Positions 35,801 through 49,700 of a stretch of 64,000 nucleotides of DNA are shown one piece after another. The stretch comes from Cololabis saira. Lineage: Eukaryota; Chordata; Actinopteri; Beloniformes; Belonidae. Each line of letters starts with the position of its first letter. The stretch's first letter is position 1. Both the position numbers and the translations under genes were made by a program. The notes beneath the pieces were generated by a model that ran no database searches, was not told the DNA's origin, and saw nothing but the letters and a program-made list of their open reading frames with translations. The stretch is taken from contig NC_084599.1 of the NCBI RefSeq assembly GCF_033807715.1, positions 8,326,125 to 8,390,124 of the forward strand, written 5' to 3'.

Positions 35801-38800
35801 AAAAAAATAGCAATGTATCGATGAAATAGTAAAGATTTATAATATATGCGTATGGAGACTGATGATCTATCTTAGATGTTTTTGTTTCCCTTTCTCTGTG
35901 ATGTTAACTGAGTAATTGTAATTGTGCAGACCATCTGTTATTATTGTTCAATTTAGTTTTGAGGGAGGGGCAGGTATCATAAGATTTTCTTCTTCCTGCT
36001 CCTTTCTGGTTATGGAATATGCTTTAGTTGATGATTGTGTTGTTGTTATTTTACTTGTTTGTTTTTTTCTTTTTGCATATTTCCATGATCGGAATAAATA
36101 AAAAATGAAATGAAATTTTCATCTCACGGTCGTCTGAATGAGATGCATCCTTGGTGAGTGTTTCCTCTCTTTCTTGGTAATCATTACACCAGGGCCCCCA
36201 TCAAGACACTCTGGAGTTTCTGATGTCCAGTCGGGATCAGTGTAAGGTCTTCTGGAAGGTCTGCGTGGAATACCACTCCTTCTTCCGCCTGCTTGATCAG
36301 CCCATGCCCAAAACCAAAGCAGTCCTGTTCACTCGAGGTTCCTCCTTCAGATACAGGTATTAACTCCTGACACCAGCAGTGAGAGATGGGGGGGGGTCCA
36401 GGTAATCCCATGCTATTGAGGGCTTTAATTAAAACCTCTTGTGTGCCAGTGGAAGGACCCAGAAGCAGCTGGTGGACTACGTGAGGGAGAACGGCGTGAA
36501 GAGAACCCCGTACCAGAGGTGTGTGTCGTGTGAGAGCTGCACAAAGAAAAGGTGTACTCCAATTAGGCCTGTGTTGAAAAGATCCATTTTCCGATTCTCA
36601 ATCGATTCTTATATTAATTCCTAAAAATTGATTCATAAGTCTAAAGATCTATTTTTATTTATTTTTTTTTTTTCCATCATTACATTAGAACTTTTGGTAT
36701 GTTTTTGTTTATGCCCAAAAAAGCAATGTTTTGTTGGACCCGAGCATAACTAGTGCCATGTTTTTTCCTTTAAATATGTTTAAAGTTTTCAGTTATAATT
36801 GCATAAATTGTCTATATTTCTTTGCTTTTTATACTGTCTTGGGGTTACATTTGCATAAAATGCTAAAAACCAAATTCTCAAAAATGGGAAAAAATAAAAC
36901 CGATTTCTGGATCTGTTTGATAATTCTGCTCCACAATGTTTCTGAAAGCAGTTCTATCAGCATTCTGGGAGGTGATTGGTCCTTACAGCATCATTAGCTG
37001 CAATACTTGCTGTTGAATCTCAATATAATACCAGTATTATGATTCATAACTACACAGAAATAATTCAGGCAAATGCTCAAAAAACTGTTCTAATAACTCA
37101 AATCGGAATCGGATCAATCAAAACGTGATAATCGATTCAGAATCGAATCAATTCTTGACATTTGAATCGATCCCCAGCCCTAACTCCAATCTCCATCAAA
37201 ATGTAGGAAAACAACACTTGACTGTGTTTTTTTTTGTGTTTTATCTTTTAGGAGGAACAGTAAGATCAGGATGTCTGCTCGCTCCTTCACATCAGATGTG
37301 CCAAAGCATGTAAGCAGAGCAGCTCCGCTGCGTCCTAGCAGTGGGAACAAAAGCCCGACATAAATTGCACTTCACAAGATGCACTAATCCAGTTCTCTTC
37401 TTCTTCATCCCTGTTTTTCTTCACTTTTCATGTTGTGCCTCTCTTCTCTCCCCTCAGCACTTGTCATTCAATGACAGTCTCAGGGCCCCCGGCTCCCCTT
37501 CCTCCAGTAGCGTGTCCTTCAGCCCGGCGCACATGTCTAGCATTCTCCTGCGATCAGAACTGCAGCCCCAGCCCCAGCCACTGTCCGCCCTGAGCCCGTC
37601 TCCAGCGCCGACCCAGCAGCTCCAGCACGCCCTGCAGCAGGCGGGACCCCCCAGCCCGCCGAAGGAAGACTGTGTCAAGGCCGCTTCCCCGTCACACTTC
37701 TCTTTCCAAGGTGCCCCTAGCAATCAGCCAGCAATACATTTCAGCCCCTTGTTTCTGTGTGTAGAGAGTGGCACTTCCCAGTCGCAGCCCTCCAGAAATG
37801 GCAATGAGGATATTGAGCGTGGTGGGAGGAGGGGGGTGGGGGTATCGGCGGGAGGGGAGGGGGGGAAAAGGAAAGGGGTGCTCACACCTGAGGCTTTTGA
37901 AGCCGAGCTTTTGCGCAGCAAACAGAACTCCATGTTCCCCATGTCCGCGTCGCCCTTGCAGGTGACGGAGGAGTTCATCGACGATGATCCCACTACCATC
38001 TCTTTTTACGGCGGCGGGGCCGAGGCCTACACGTACGGACTTGAGGGTAAAGTAGCTCCGTTTGGTTTCGGCGAGGAGTCAGACCTCAACAGAAATAAGA
38101 TATTTGGTTTGGGGATCGAGGACCTGAACGGGAACGGCAACGCCTTCCACCACGATAGCATAGTGGGCCTCTCGGAGACCAGCTCGCTGGTCAACAACCG
38201 CTCGGAGTGCAGCTCCCTGGACAACCTGGGGCTCAGCTCCGCGGGGGAGTGCATGTCGGTGGGCTACGGCGGGCCGGACTCCTCCTCGCTCCGCCTGCCG
38301 GGCTCCGACGTGCAGTCGGAGGCTAGCTCCATGGTCAACTTCCCCGCCTACTCGGTGCGCTCCGAGAGCAGCTCGGCCGTGCAGTTCAGCGACCTGGTGG
38401 AGCAGCTGGAGCAGCTGAGCTACCCGCCCACGGCCACCGAGGGCTCCGGCAACGGCAGCTCTGACTCAGACTCCGACTGGGGCTCTGACAGCGTCCTCCC
38501 CCCCGAACAGAACCTGTTTTATAGTAACTCGCTGACAGAAAACAGTGCAATTGAGGGCTTTCTCCTTCAGTGCCAAAACCTGCAGAGTCTGGCACTCGCA
38601 GATCCGTCTGGATCTCCGCATATTAAGATGTAAGCCCCCCCTGGCGCTTGGAGCATAAATCCAGGCCTGTCCAGTTACATAGAGAAACAGCAACACATTT
38701 ATATTTTTAAAAACTTCTAGTCTTGCACTTAAATGTTTTTTAGCTTTGGAAACAGAGATGCCTAATCCTTTTTGTCCCGGTGCCATGTGAGACTAAGATT

Positions 38801-41315
38801 GATGCTTTTTTTTTCTTTCTTGTGTTCAGCCACTTTAATATATTTTTTTAGTTGCCAAAATCCTGCGCTGTTATTAACTTTGGGGCATTTTTCTGTAGGT
38901 ATTTCCTTTCCTTTTTAGCTGAGGTGGAGGAAAAGGGCCGCTATTTTCTAACAGCACTGGCTTATTGGTAAATGTATCAGCCGTTTCAGTTGTCTTCTAA
39001 CATTTAACCCAGAGGAAAAAAGGTTGAGCACACTCAGTGTTTGTTAGAGAATGCAATCAATTTTTGATTAAACTTTGGAAGCTTTATATCGTATTTTTCT
39101 TAGTTATTGTGCCTTGTTCTGAAGCGATGATGTTCAAATAAGCATAGGAATATTTTACTGTATTAATACCCCTTTTGCCGAGTACAATATCTTCAAAAAA
39201 TGTTGATCTGCAACATTTTTTTATTATTATCATCATTATCATTTGGTACCTGGCATTGTAGTTTCATGTAAATTAAATTTGCACAAAAGAAACATGAGTA
39301 TTTCAAGTTTATCTATCACACACAAACATGGTTGTATCTCAACTTAAAGATATTTAAACCAGTGCCTAACTCCTCTTAACACAGCAGTTGTCTTATTGTC
39401 TGTTCTTAACGTCTTATTTGTTAGATGCCAGTCGTTGGTGCTGAGTTTTTTTTCTAGTGGTTGGTAATCAGTAATCTGTCTCTATTCTAACATTGATAAT
39501 CTCAGGGTAAAATATAAACCAACATTTGAAAACTAAGGCAGAGCTTGAAGTTGTTTTCCTTCTCCCTTCTGTCCCACACTGCCACCTGGTGGCTCAGATG
39601 GGTAACTGCATCCTCGTCATGTTGGAGGAGTCTTGTTCGGTTGGTTTATGATGTTTGGAAAGATAAAGAAAAAAATAAACACCAAAGGTCACATCAAGTA
39701 GCAACTTGTTACATGTTTGGATAGACTTAAGAATGTAAACGGGGGACTAACGAGACTTTAGGTACTCTCTTAACACCACTTATTACTGAATGAATGTATA
39801 GTTGTGGGTTTTTTTACGTATGCAAAGCTTCAGTGTACGGTTATAAAAGTCAAACTGCAGAGCAATGTGGCACATTTTAAACACCAGGATAAAGAAGAAT
39901 CTTTCAGGAAGTCCTTTTGGTCACGTTATCATAGGTGCAAATGTTTTCTTATTTTTTTTAGAGTATATCATTTCACAATTCTTTTAGGTTCTTGGCATTA
40001 ACTATTCTCGGAATATAAACAAGTGGGTTTTTGGGTTGTTGGAAGGAAGGACTTTTGCACATTAGCTAGGTTATTTTATTCCTTTTTTATTAGCAGGGTT
40101 TGAAGTATAGGTATAGAAATTAGGATTTGCAGTAATTTTTATTTTTTTTATTTTCCTTTTTTCATTGTTTTCCTTCACTTTCTCGGTGTCATAGACATAC
40201 AGTAGTTTCAAGTCTTAATTATTCTCCAAGAATATTTTTTTCCAGCATCAGAACAGTTTTTTTTTTTTGTTTTTTTTTTTTATCATAGATTTGAACTGAC
40301 TGGTCTTTTCCTCCTCTGGACAGTCAGGAATAATAGATTTGAGGATCACTTGGTGAACTTTTAAAGCCTTTTGTGGATAAGGTTTCCTTGTCTGCAGTAT
40401 TTGCACCGTAGTGCTTTTGAAGCGCTTACTTTTATCTCAGGTGCCCCAGCCCCCCCCCTCTCCCTATCCTCACTTTTGGGGACATTTCCACCGACATTCA
40501 ATGTGGTAAAAGGGGATAGATTAATAATATTTAATCACCTATTCTCATTGTCATTTTGAAGGATGGCAGAAAGTCCCAACCAGACCAAAAGTGGATTTGC
40601 AAACTCTCTACAGTCACAAGTGTTGACAGGTGTGGACGTCTAGTTTTAGATGCCATCTCTAAACCTTGTTGAGTTGATTTGTCTGTTGAAGGGTTTGTCT
40701 TGATGGCTTTTCCTATTATTATTTTGCCTTTTTTTTTATTGTTCTTCCATGTGACTCTTCCTCTACTTAACTAAAGTTTTTAAATAACGACGGGCTGACG
40801 TTTATAACCAGCTAACTGCACTTAGGCTTCAAGTAATCATCTTAATCCTGAACATGTATATTTACTAATTATAAACAACCTGTAATTAATGTTTTGTATG
40901 TTTTACTCTCAAGAATAAAGTAATCACTTTTGGGTACCATGAATGTCAGACTTAACCTTTTTTTTGAGATGCAGACTGGAATCAGAAGAGCAATAGTGAT
41001 GTCACACATTTCAACTGCTCGAACAAGCATCTTTAATCGTGCACATTCAACGGTCTGGATTACGAAGGAAAAAATAGCCTCTTATCGGACCCACTAAGAG
41101 GAAATATAGATGTGGTTTTAAATGAGTTTTAAAAAAAACAAAAAACCACCTTCGTAGCAGTTTAAGGAAACCCTGTGCTGTTATTGGAGTGAATCAAATT
41201 CCCATCTTGGGAATTTTCCTTTAAATTTGTGGCAGCACAGTCGCATGCTGTTGGGGGTTGGGTTGGACTTGTGCAGGAGATTCCTCAGCCTAATTCCAGC
41301 TGTGTGTGTGCGTGC

Positions 41316-41348
<33 letters not shown>

Positions 41349-43756
41349 TGAGTGTTCCCTGTTTGAACAGGCCGTGTGCCAAGTCATTCCACAGCAGACC
41401 TTTTGTGCTCCTGCTGTGGAGCCGATGTCTGCTCCCTCTCCCCCGTGGGGGACTGCAGATAAAGTACAGACAGCTACTTGCCCTCCAGACAAGCCACATC
41501 CCTGATAACTCTCTGCCCGAGCAATTATTTCCGGGTTGAGTCGTGAACCGTGTTGTTTTTGTTTTATTTTTTTTTCTCTCTTTTCCCACCCCCTCTTTTT
41601 TTCCCCTTCTTCCCTGATAGAAGTGAAAGAGCAGCTGTGCTGATTCATGACTCAGTACAAAGAATTTTTATTCCTTCTATTTCCCCCTTTTTGTCTCTTG
41701 ATGAGTATAAGAGCGAATAAACGACTGCATCAGGAACCGAGTTGTTTATGTCAACATTATTAGAGTCGGGAAACAATGAAGCACATGGTTTAAAAAAGAA
41801 AAATGTGAGGAAACTATTACATGAATCTCCGCAGCTCGTCCTCCAACAGGAAATATGAATGTTCACGTTTGCTGGGGGGGGGGCGTTACTGCCATATGAC
41901 GATATGGAAGCCATGATAGAAGTGCTATCACTTTGCCATTGGGCTTAATTTCCCTGCACGTACACAGCAGCACTGCTTGCTCTTAATCCACCCACTTAAA
42001 GATACTGTCTTTGGCCTTTTGAGTGGGGAACTTTCTGCTTTTCCCTAACGTCACGCTCCCCTCTCCCACAGATACGGTGGTGGACAGTCCCCAGCTCTCA
42101 CCCCTCACCTCCAAGGGTCCCGTCTGCGTGTCGCCCTCCTTCCAGATGTCCACCCTCAGCCTGCCCAGCCAGGCCCCGTCGCCCCTGCAAAGCCCCATCC
42201 TGAGTGAGGTGGGCAGCAATGCCAGGCTAGAGGAGGAGGAGGAGGGAAGGAGGAAGGTACACTGCTTGCATGCCGACCTTGGAACCCCCTACCTCACAAT
42301 CTCAGAGTAGAGAAGGCACTTGTTTTGCATGTGATTGGTTCTGGGGTGGGAGGTTAAAGTGCAGTGGAGGGAAAGCAAGTTGTGCTTTGCATTTGTTGTT
42401 GTTATAATATTGCTTGTTTTTAATTCCACTTTCTAACTGAATGTGGTCATTTCTTCAGCGATACCCCACCGATAAGGCCTACTTTATTGCCAAAGAGATT
42501 CTGACCACAGAGCGGACGTACCTGAAGGACCTGGAGGTCATCACCGTGGTGAGTTCCTATTACTGACAAAATACACACGTTATTGAGAGTAGAATAGAAT
42601 AGACTTTATAGTCATTGTGCAAGTGAAAGTAGTTAATAAACAAGTACACAGCATTTTTTTTTATTTTCACTTTCCTCTGTATACAGGACTGTCTCAGAAA
42701 ATTAGAATATTGTGATAAAGTTCTTTATTTTCTGTAATGCAATTAAAAAAACTAAAATGTCATACATTCTGGATTCATTACAAATCAACTGAAATATTGC
42801 AAGCCTTTTATTATTTTAATATTGCTGATTATGTCTTACAGTTTAAGATTAAGATTCCCAGAATATTCTAATTTTCTGAGATAGGATATTTGAGTTTTCT
42901 TAAGCTGTAAGCCATGATCAGCAATATTAAAATAATAAAAGGCTTGCAATATTTCAGTTGATTTGTAATGAATCCAGAATGTGTGACATTTTTGTTTTGG
43001 TAATTGCATTACAGAAAATCACAATATTCTAATTTTCTGAGACAGTCCTGTATAGATACTTTCCTCTGTGAATGCTGGACTGGAAATGAACCAGGATTTG
43101 AAACTTATGCAGTTCTTCTAACCAGAAATGCTGACTCAGTGGTTTGTCCTCTTTGTTTTGCTGCCTTCAGTGGTTCCGAAGTGCTGTGATCAAAGAAAAT
43201 GCCATGCCCGAGGGTCTGATGACCCTGCTGTTCTCCAACATCGACCCCATCTACGAGTTCCACCGAGGCTTCCTGAAGGAGCTGGACCAGCGGCTGGCTC
43301 TGTGGTGGGTGCTGGATCTGAATGAAGCTCCCGCGGGATCACAGGGGGACAAAGACTGAATCTGCAAATCTGTTTATCTGTCTCAGGGAGGGGCGATCAA
43401 ACGCTCACGTGAAAGGTGATTACCAGAGGATCGGTGACGTGATGCTGAAGAACATGTCTGCTCTCAAGGTAGGAGGCCCCGGTATCTGGTCACGTGATCT
43501 CTCCCTGACGTAACTGGCTACAAACCCTGTTTCTCCCGTTTTAGGAGTAAAACTGTGGAACTCATTACACAACGACCTTAAACTAGCAAACTCAATAAAA
43601 GCATACAAGATATTATTCAAAGCAAAGGTAATGGACACATATATAGAAACACAATAAGCAAACAAAGAAGAATGCACACATGCATGAGTTGAGAACTTAA
43701 ATTGGTTTTTATCGGTTTCCTTAGCATCTTTTCACTTTCTGTTTTCAGAGCTATTA

Positions 43757-43799
<43 letters not shown>

Positions 43800-46700
43800 T
43801 ATTATTATTTTGTGTAGACTTATGATACTTCATTTGTTCTTTTTGTATATTCTATTCTGTTAAAAGGTGGGGCAAGAACAGCTTTATGCTTCAAGCCCAG
43901 ACCTTTTCGGTCAAAATAATCACAATGTTGACCAGGGATAAACCTGTTATCCTGTTTGTTGATTTTTATGTTTGTGATTGACCGAAATAAATATGAACTA
44001 ACTAACTAACTCCCGTGCTTGATTGCAACCCCCAGGAGTTCACCAGCTACCTGCAGAAACACGATGAGGTGCTGACGGAGCTGGAGAAAGCCTCCAAGAG
44101 GCTGAAGAAGCTGGAGACGGTCTACAAAGAGTTTGAGTTACAGAAGGTGTGCTACCTGCCTCTCAACACATTCCTGCTGAAGCCCATCCAGCGGCTCATG
44201 CACTACAAGCTCATCCTGGAGCGGCTCTGCAAGCATTACTCCGCTGCTCACCGGGACCTGGATGACTGCAAGGGTGAGGACTGCTGTATTTACTTTAAGT
44301 CCTGGGCGAGAGTCTGTCTGTTAGTGGAAAGTATTTTGTGTAGGCGTAATAATTAATGCAGAATTAGTAAATACAACAAGGTGCTACTTGGGAAATGTAT
44401 GTGTGTGCAACGTTGATGGATGAATAGATGACACCCTCCTGTGAGAAATGTGGCCCTTTTGTTGGCCTCGTAATCCCCGATCCAGCAGCGGTGAGACCTG
44501 TCCTCATTGGACGGGTCTGGCCGCCATGGCAACAGCCCAGGCTGGATGTGCGAGGCTCTGGGCTGAGTAATGGCTTAAAGATTCCTTCACGCTCCCTCAC
44601 CCTCGTCCCCATCGGCATTAGCGCTCTCCAGACTGCAGTGTCCATCACCTTTTTTTAAAGTTGGCATTAAAAAAACAAGTGGGACCACCTGGAGTTGCTA
44701 CGAGCCCCGAAAAGAAGCAGATGTGTATTATTATTCTCACATTTTACAATCCAAACAAATCAAAAGTTAGAAAGCAGTCCAAGTTTGTCCTACACACGTT
44801 TCAGGGCAATGTGCAGGGCAAGTATTACACATTAACAAATTAAGCTCGACCTGAGACCTCTAGAAATTCTTATTAAATGTATCTGTCGCTCAGAAACTGC
44901 AACACTGGATTTAAGTGCCGTTTCTGTCACTAAATAGGAGCACGGTCAACATTTCAGCACAAATGGATGAAACATTTAACCGTGAAGAGAGTGATTATAT
45001 GAAAACATCTTTTTTTTATTTCAAACAAAAGCAGGATCATTTATTATAAACAATACTTGCCAAACAACTTATTGCCTTCTTTTCTGTTGCTTTGTTTGTA
45101 TTATACTAAAGAGTAGGGGTGTAACAATATATCGTGCCACGAAATTTCGCGATACAATAACGTCACGATGCGTGTCGTGGAGGTGACAAAGTGTATCACG
45201 ATATTGGGTTATTAATATTAATCTATTGTGTTGACTAGTAACGCGCATCCGACCGCGACCGCACCTCGACCCCCAGACCAAAATCTTACTACGCTCAGAA
45301 GAAACTAGTACCGTTTTGCCGTCCCGTTTTGAGGTCTGAACCTTTACTTATTTAAGTCTGGTGTAGAGTTAAGCGTTATCTTATTAAATTAAACCTTTTT
45401 GGGGTGGTGAGTAGGATAAACACGGGGACAACTTGTGCTGAGTTCCAGTGTACTTTAATGTCCCTCAACAGTGTAGGATTTTAGAGCATCAACACAGCCC
45501 CTAGTGCCGTACTGTGGCGTATCACTCCGCCCAATCTAAAACAGACTAATCACTACAGATAAACTGACTAGTGTCATTATAGTCCCTGATTTACATCAGA
45601 ATATAAAGAACATATTTATAAAATAATGAACCCTGAATTACCAAAATAACCTTCTTAACAAAAATAAATCTCTTACACTTATAAGATGAGCATGAATCTT
45701 TTTTATGATGTAAAATTGTATGTATTTATTTACTTTTATTTATTTATTTATTTAATTTTAGTTGTTAAATTTCTGGAAAAGAAAAAAGTCAAATCATACA
45801 TGAGAGAAACTATTCAGTTTGTGGGTAAATATTTGTACTTGTATAAACTGAAGATCATAATGCAAACCTGACATTTACTTTTAGTTCAGTTTGTGGAAAA
45901 TGGTTGGCCTGGCTTTCTCTTTAAAACTTAAACAGTTATAAAGCATTACAAACTGTAACAAAAGGGCAAACGCACAGTATTGTTTTGTATTTTGTGTCTT
46001 TCAAATAAAAGACCATTTTTTCCAGTCATATGTTCCTCATTCAAGGTTGTTAAAAAAATACTGCTATAATATCATATCGTATCGTTATCGTGACCTCAAT
46101 ATCGTGTATCGTGAGATTAGTGTATCGTTACACCCCTACTAAAGAGCCTTAGACCCTTTTCCACATTAACTGTTAAAAAGGGACACCGCCTCGAAGGGTT
46201 ACCGATGGAGATTATGCCGGTTTGCAGGATTGAAAAGTATTTTCTTAAATCAGTCCAGTTAATTTTAAGTGGCATAATAAAAAGAGCAATATTTAACTAA
46301 TACTCGAGTATCGGAAACTAAAAGTTCACCGGTGCAAGCACTAATTATACTTAATTACAGGACTTGGACTAAATTTATATGCTTAAGCTGAAGATTTCCA
46401 CCGCCCAGCTCGCATTCAGAGCAGTTATAGTTGTAATATATAGTCTTAATGTTCTTCTCTGTCTTTAGTTCAACCGGATGTTAATAAATCAGATTATTTT
46501 CGTTTCCCTGGCAGAGGCCCTGAAGGAAGTGGCGGACATCGCCACTCAGCTCCAGAGCAGTCTCATTCGGCTGGAGAACTTCCAGAAGCTGACGGAGCTG
46601 CAGAGAGACCTGATTGGCATCGAGAACCTGACGGCGCCGGGCCGGGTGAGTGCACCGACGCAGGGCCGGGGGCAGGGGGAGCAGCTCCACCTGCTAACAG

Positions 46701-49700
46701 CAGCGTCTGACCGTCGCTCTCTCTCACAGGAGTTCATCAGGGAGGGATGTCTGTACAAGCTCACCAAGAAAGGGCTGCAGCAGAGGATGTTTTTCCTGGT
46801 GGGTACAAAGAAAAGCTGCTACTGCTTCCCTTTTTGAAATAAATGAAATGGTACTTGGACGGCTTTAAATGCTTGTTTCCTTTCCAGTTCTCAGACCAGC
46901 TCCTCTACACGAGCAAGGGTGTCACGGCAACCAACCAGTTCAAAGTGCACGGACAGCTGCCCCTCCACGGCATGATCGTGAGTCTCACTTGTAACCAGTA
47001 CTCGAGTTGTAAAGAAAAATCAGGGGGGATGGTGGATTTGATCATATGGGGACAGATAATTTGTGCTGATTACAAATAATATAATATATTACAAATAATA
47101 GCAGTGACCAAAACACCTGCAGAAATACTGCAGGAATGACATAGCAGCAGTTAAATGCAGCCTTCTGTAAGCTTTAAATATCCACTGGGCTTACATCAAA
47201 TACATCAAAACACAACAATAAAAAACACTTTTCTGAACTTATCAATATGACTCTGTCCTTCACAGGATAAGTAACATGGATCACTGCAAAAACTCTAAAT
47301 CTTAACAAGAATTTTTTTTTGTGCTTGTAATGAGAAGATAAATCTTGTCCCACTGGCAGATTTTTCTACTTATTTCATGTGAAAATGTATTTGAAACAGG
47401 TGAAAATTGTCAAATAAGTTATTTTTCTGGTGATGACTCTAAATGTTGAAATAGCAGTAAAACCACATTCATTGATGAAATGACATAAGGGATGGAAAGG
47501 AGGGATGGCAGTTTTACAGGGGGGATGATTTTGACCGTTTTTATTTCAGGGGGGGATGCCATCACCCCTCATCCCCCCTCAACTCCAGTACTGACTGTAA
47601 CTCTAAGTCCGTCCTTTACCCGCCCCGCGCTGACTCTGCCAGCGCTGTTCAAGAGGAACAGTAATGCCCTGATGATGAGACGGATCGGGCTGAGTCGGCA
47701 TGTTGAAACGCATCTTCGTGTCTGTGTTGAGAAGGGAAGGGCACGGGTGTCTTAACTCTGCATGTCTCTTGTTTCCACTCCCGGCTGCAGCTCATAGTTC
47801 TGGATGCACCGGTAAGTTCTCTGAGCTCTGGCCGCTCGGACGCCCCAACCTTCTCCTGCTCCTCCTCCCACGCTGTGTAGACCACGCAACAATGCACTCC
47901 TCGCAGAATGCTCAGGACACGTAGATGCATCCGTCTGCTTTCCACCGGCTGTGATGTAGAGACGGGGACAGATTTGACCAAATAACTTAAAGGGGACCTA
48001 TTATGGCATCTAATACCTATTTTAAACAGGCCTTGAATGTCTTAAAAAACAAGCTTTTGATTGTTTTTGCTAAGTAAATTAGAAATTCAGCCTCTGGGCC
48101 ATGTCTTTATCTTCCCATTCTCTAACCTCATTATCTATGCAGGATTCTGAGTGGGCGGGGCTATGATAATGAGGCTCTGTGCTGATTGGCTGCCTGAATG
48201 ACGCGATCAGAGACGTTCAATAAACGAGACAGCCCACTACGGTTCGGTTTCCTGTATCTGTGTCACGTGACTGCCACGCCCCTTTAGGAGACAGGAAGCA
48301 GGTCCTGAGTCTATTGAGTCCTATGGGAAAAGTGAACGTGAGCACAGATTATTACCAATTCCTTCGCCCCATAGTAACCTAAGTAAATATGGGACCCATT
48401 TTCCAAAAGCCACAAACCTTCTGAACATTCTGACACCAAAATGGCAATTTTCAGACCGACAGATTAGGAGAAAATGAGCTTTGTTTGAGACCTGTCTCTG
48501 TCTGAGCAACACACTCTCGCGAGATTTGGCTCATCGTTTTCCCATCGGATAAAATTAAGTTTAAAACTAAAATAAAACTTGCTTCTTTGCTTAATAATAC
48601 TGTTATTTTTATTATTCAAGTATTTTTGGAAGAAAGTTGTACTGTATCTAGTGTTGTATGTTCCAAAACGATGTGGGTAGAGGGGCGGCCACGCCCACTT
48701 AGGAGACCGGAAGTGAGGTCAGAGGGGCGGCCACGCCCACTTAGGAGACAGGAAGTGTATACCATTTCATACCATTGGCAGTAACGACAATGCGCTATCT
48801 TCTGTATAGAGGATCTTTGACGCGATACACCGCTTCGAAGAAATGGTGGAAGCTCCAGCCGGTGGAGTTGTTGTTGTTCTGGCCAGAGTTAGTTGTGGGC
48901 GTGGTTTCACGTATCGCTCCCATCACGTAACGACGAGTTGGCAGGCTGAGGGGAGACAACTTTACATATGTTAAAGCAAGAGAAAACGTGTTTTTCATAA
49001 TAGGTCCCTTTTTTAAAACCCTCGGCACCGTCCCGAAAGGTCACCAATGGAGCTGATGCCGGTTTGCAGGATTGAAAAGTATTTTCTTAAATCAGTCCAG
49101 TTAATTTTAAGTGGCATAATAAAAAGAGCAATATTTAACTAATACGGGAGTATCGAAAACTAAAAGTTCACCGGTGCAAGCACTAATTATACTAAATTAC
49201 AGGACTTGGACCAAATTTATATGCTTAAGGTGAAGATTTCCACCACCCAGTTTGCATTCAGAGCAGTTATAGTTGTTTACATATGTTAAAGCAAGAAAAA
49301 ACGTGTTTTTCATAATGGGTCCCCTTTAAAAAATAATCACATTCATCGTCATTTGCACGGCCTTCAACGACGAGGGAAAACAGTCGCTCTCCGTGAGTCT
49401 TCTGCATCGGTCCGTAGATATTTCAGCCCACTGTCTCAGGCCTGAGCGCTGCCTCCTCCTCACTGCAAGTTTTGTAGATGTTTAAGAGGATTAAGATCAG
49501 AGCTCATAGAGGGTTTGCATGATTTGAAGAACCTTGGCTTGGCAGTATTTTAGTAAATCCTGGCTAGGTATTTTATGAGTTTCTTTTTAATAGTGGAGTC
49601 GTCTCCAGTCTTCGTAGTAACCCACTGTTTTTCAGAAGGTGATGGATGCTGTGACCAGATGACGACGTAGCCCAGCTTTAGAGTTCAGCATTAATCTCTG

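Noticed and set aside
37724..37999. Minus-strand frames opposite farp2 exon 13
   Set aside because: Low-quality antisense readings of a Ser/Pro-rich coding exon.
41181..41648. 155-codon minus-strand frame in farp2 intron 13
   Set aside because: Includes a GT/GA microsatellite translated as [10 protein letters not shown] and shows no domain.
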